From Methylococcaceae bacterium (GTDB lineage Bacteria > Pseudomonadota > Gammaproteobacteria > Methylococcales > Methylococcaceae): a DNA stretch of 22,254 nucleotides. The notes below the pieces were generated by a model. The model had not been told where the DNA came from. It saw nothing but the letters and a program-made list of their open reading frames with translations, and made no database searches. The position numbers and the translations under genes were made by a program. The stretch spans positions 1-22,254 of the forward strand of contig SXQV01000069.1 in the NCBI GenBank assembly GCA_005792805.1, in the 5' to 3' direction. This document shows, one piece after another, positions 22,229 to 22,254 of this stretch; the first letter of the stretch is position 1; every line of letters starts with the position of its first letter.

Positions 22229-22254
22229 CGGGGTGTAGCTCAGCTTGGTAGAGC
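22229..22254 (+). tRNA. tRNA gene, 5' part only, probably tRNA-Pro
   Basis: CGGGGTG can be the 5' acceptor strand, followed by T8, A9 and a D-arm with stem GCTC/GAGC around AGCTTGGTA. The window ends there, so the anticodon is not visible. A C at position 1 is typical of tRNA-Pro (and of initiator tRNA, whose sequence differs). The place after ispB fits a tRNA-Pro seen in other gammaproteobacteria. The tRNA call is firm; the amino acid is inferred. Confidence 0.75.

Overview
The window looks like a chromosomal segment of a moderately GC-rich gammaproteobacterium. This is inferred from gene order, not from a search: def-fmt-rsmB-DUF4390-ntrY-ntrX lies divergent to LysM-dprA-smg-topA, with a bfr/bfd iron-storage cluster, yheS and ispB-tRNA nearby. 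No phage, transposase, CRISPR array or clear mobile element was seen. The segment is mostly core genome.

Layout. (1) About 1-2800, minus strand: a polar amino-acid ABC transporter. An ATPase with an unusual C-terminal ATPase-like domain comes first, followed by an exported polypeptide of repeated solute-binding lobes. That polypeptide runs off the left edge just where a fused permease should begin. (2) 2801-3139: non-coding, with small palindromes. (3) 3140-3712, minus: a YqiA-type esterase. (4) 3911-5205: an iron-storage cluster. It holds a haem-ligand-type bacterioferritin gene interrupted by an in-frame TAA, a bacterioferritin-associated ferredoxin gene (minus), and a second bacterioferritin gene (minus) that lacks the haem Met. 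(5) 5350-8803, plus: a YcxB-like membrane protein, the ABC-F protein YheS, a five-helix membrane protein and a universal stress protein. (6) 15684-8844, minus: six genes, def, fmt, rsmB, DUF4390, ntrY and ntrX, every junction overlapping by 4 or 19 nt. (7) 15817-20908, plus: an exported LysM protein with a probable TTG start, dprA, smg and topA. (8) 21044-22254, plus: ispB with its own promoter, then a near-consensus promoter driving a tRNA gene (probably tRNA-Pro) cut by the right edge.

How the parts fit. Def and Fmt handle the N-formyl group at translation initiation, and RsmB methylates 16S rRNA. The same transcript appears to carry the NtrY/NtrX two-component system, with DUF4390 just before it. 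The Bfr subunits and Bfd would store and release iron; the stop codon would remove the haem-binding subunit that Bfd normally docks on. DprA, Smg and TopA form a common gammaproteobacterial DNA-processing neighbourhood.

The points most worth a second look are the duplicated half-lobe architecture of the transporter, the RsbW-like tail on its ATPase, the clean nonsense codon in bfr, the missing sigma-54 contact motif in NtrX, and a 19-bp tandem duplication inside the LysM gene.
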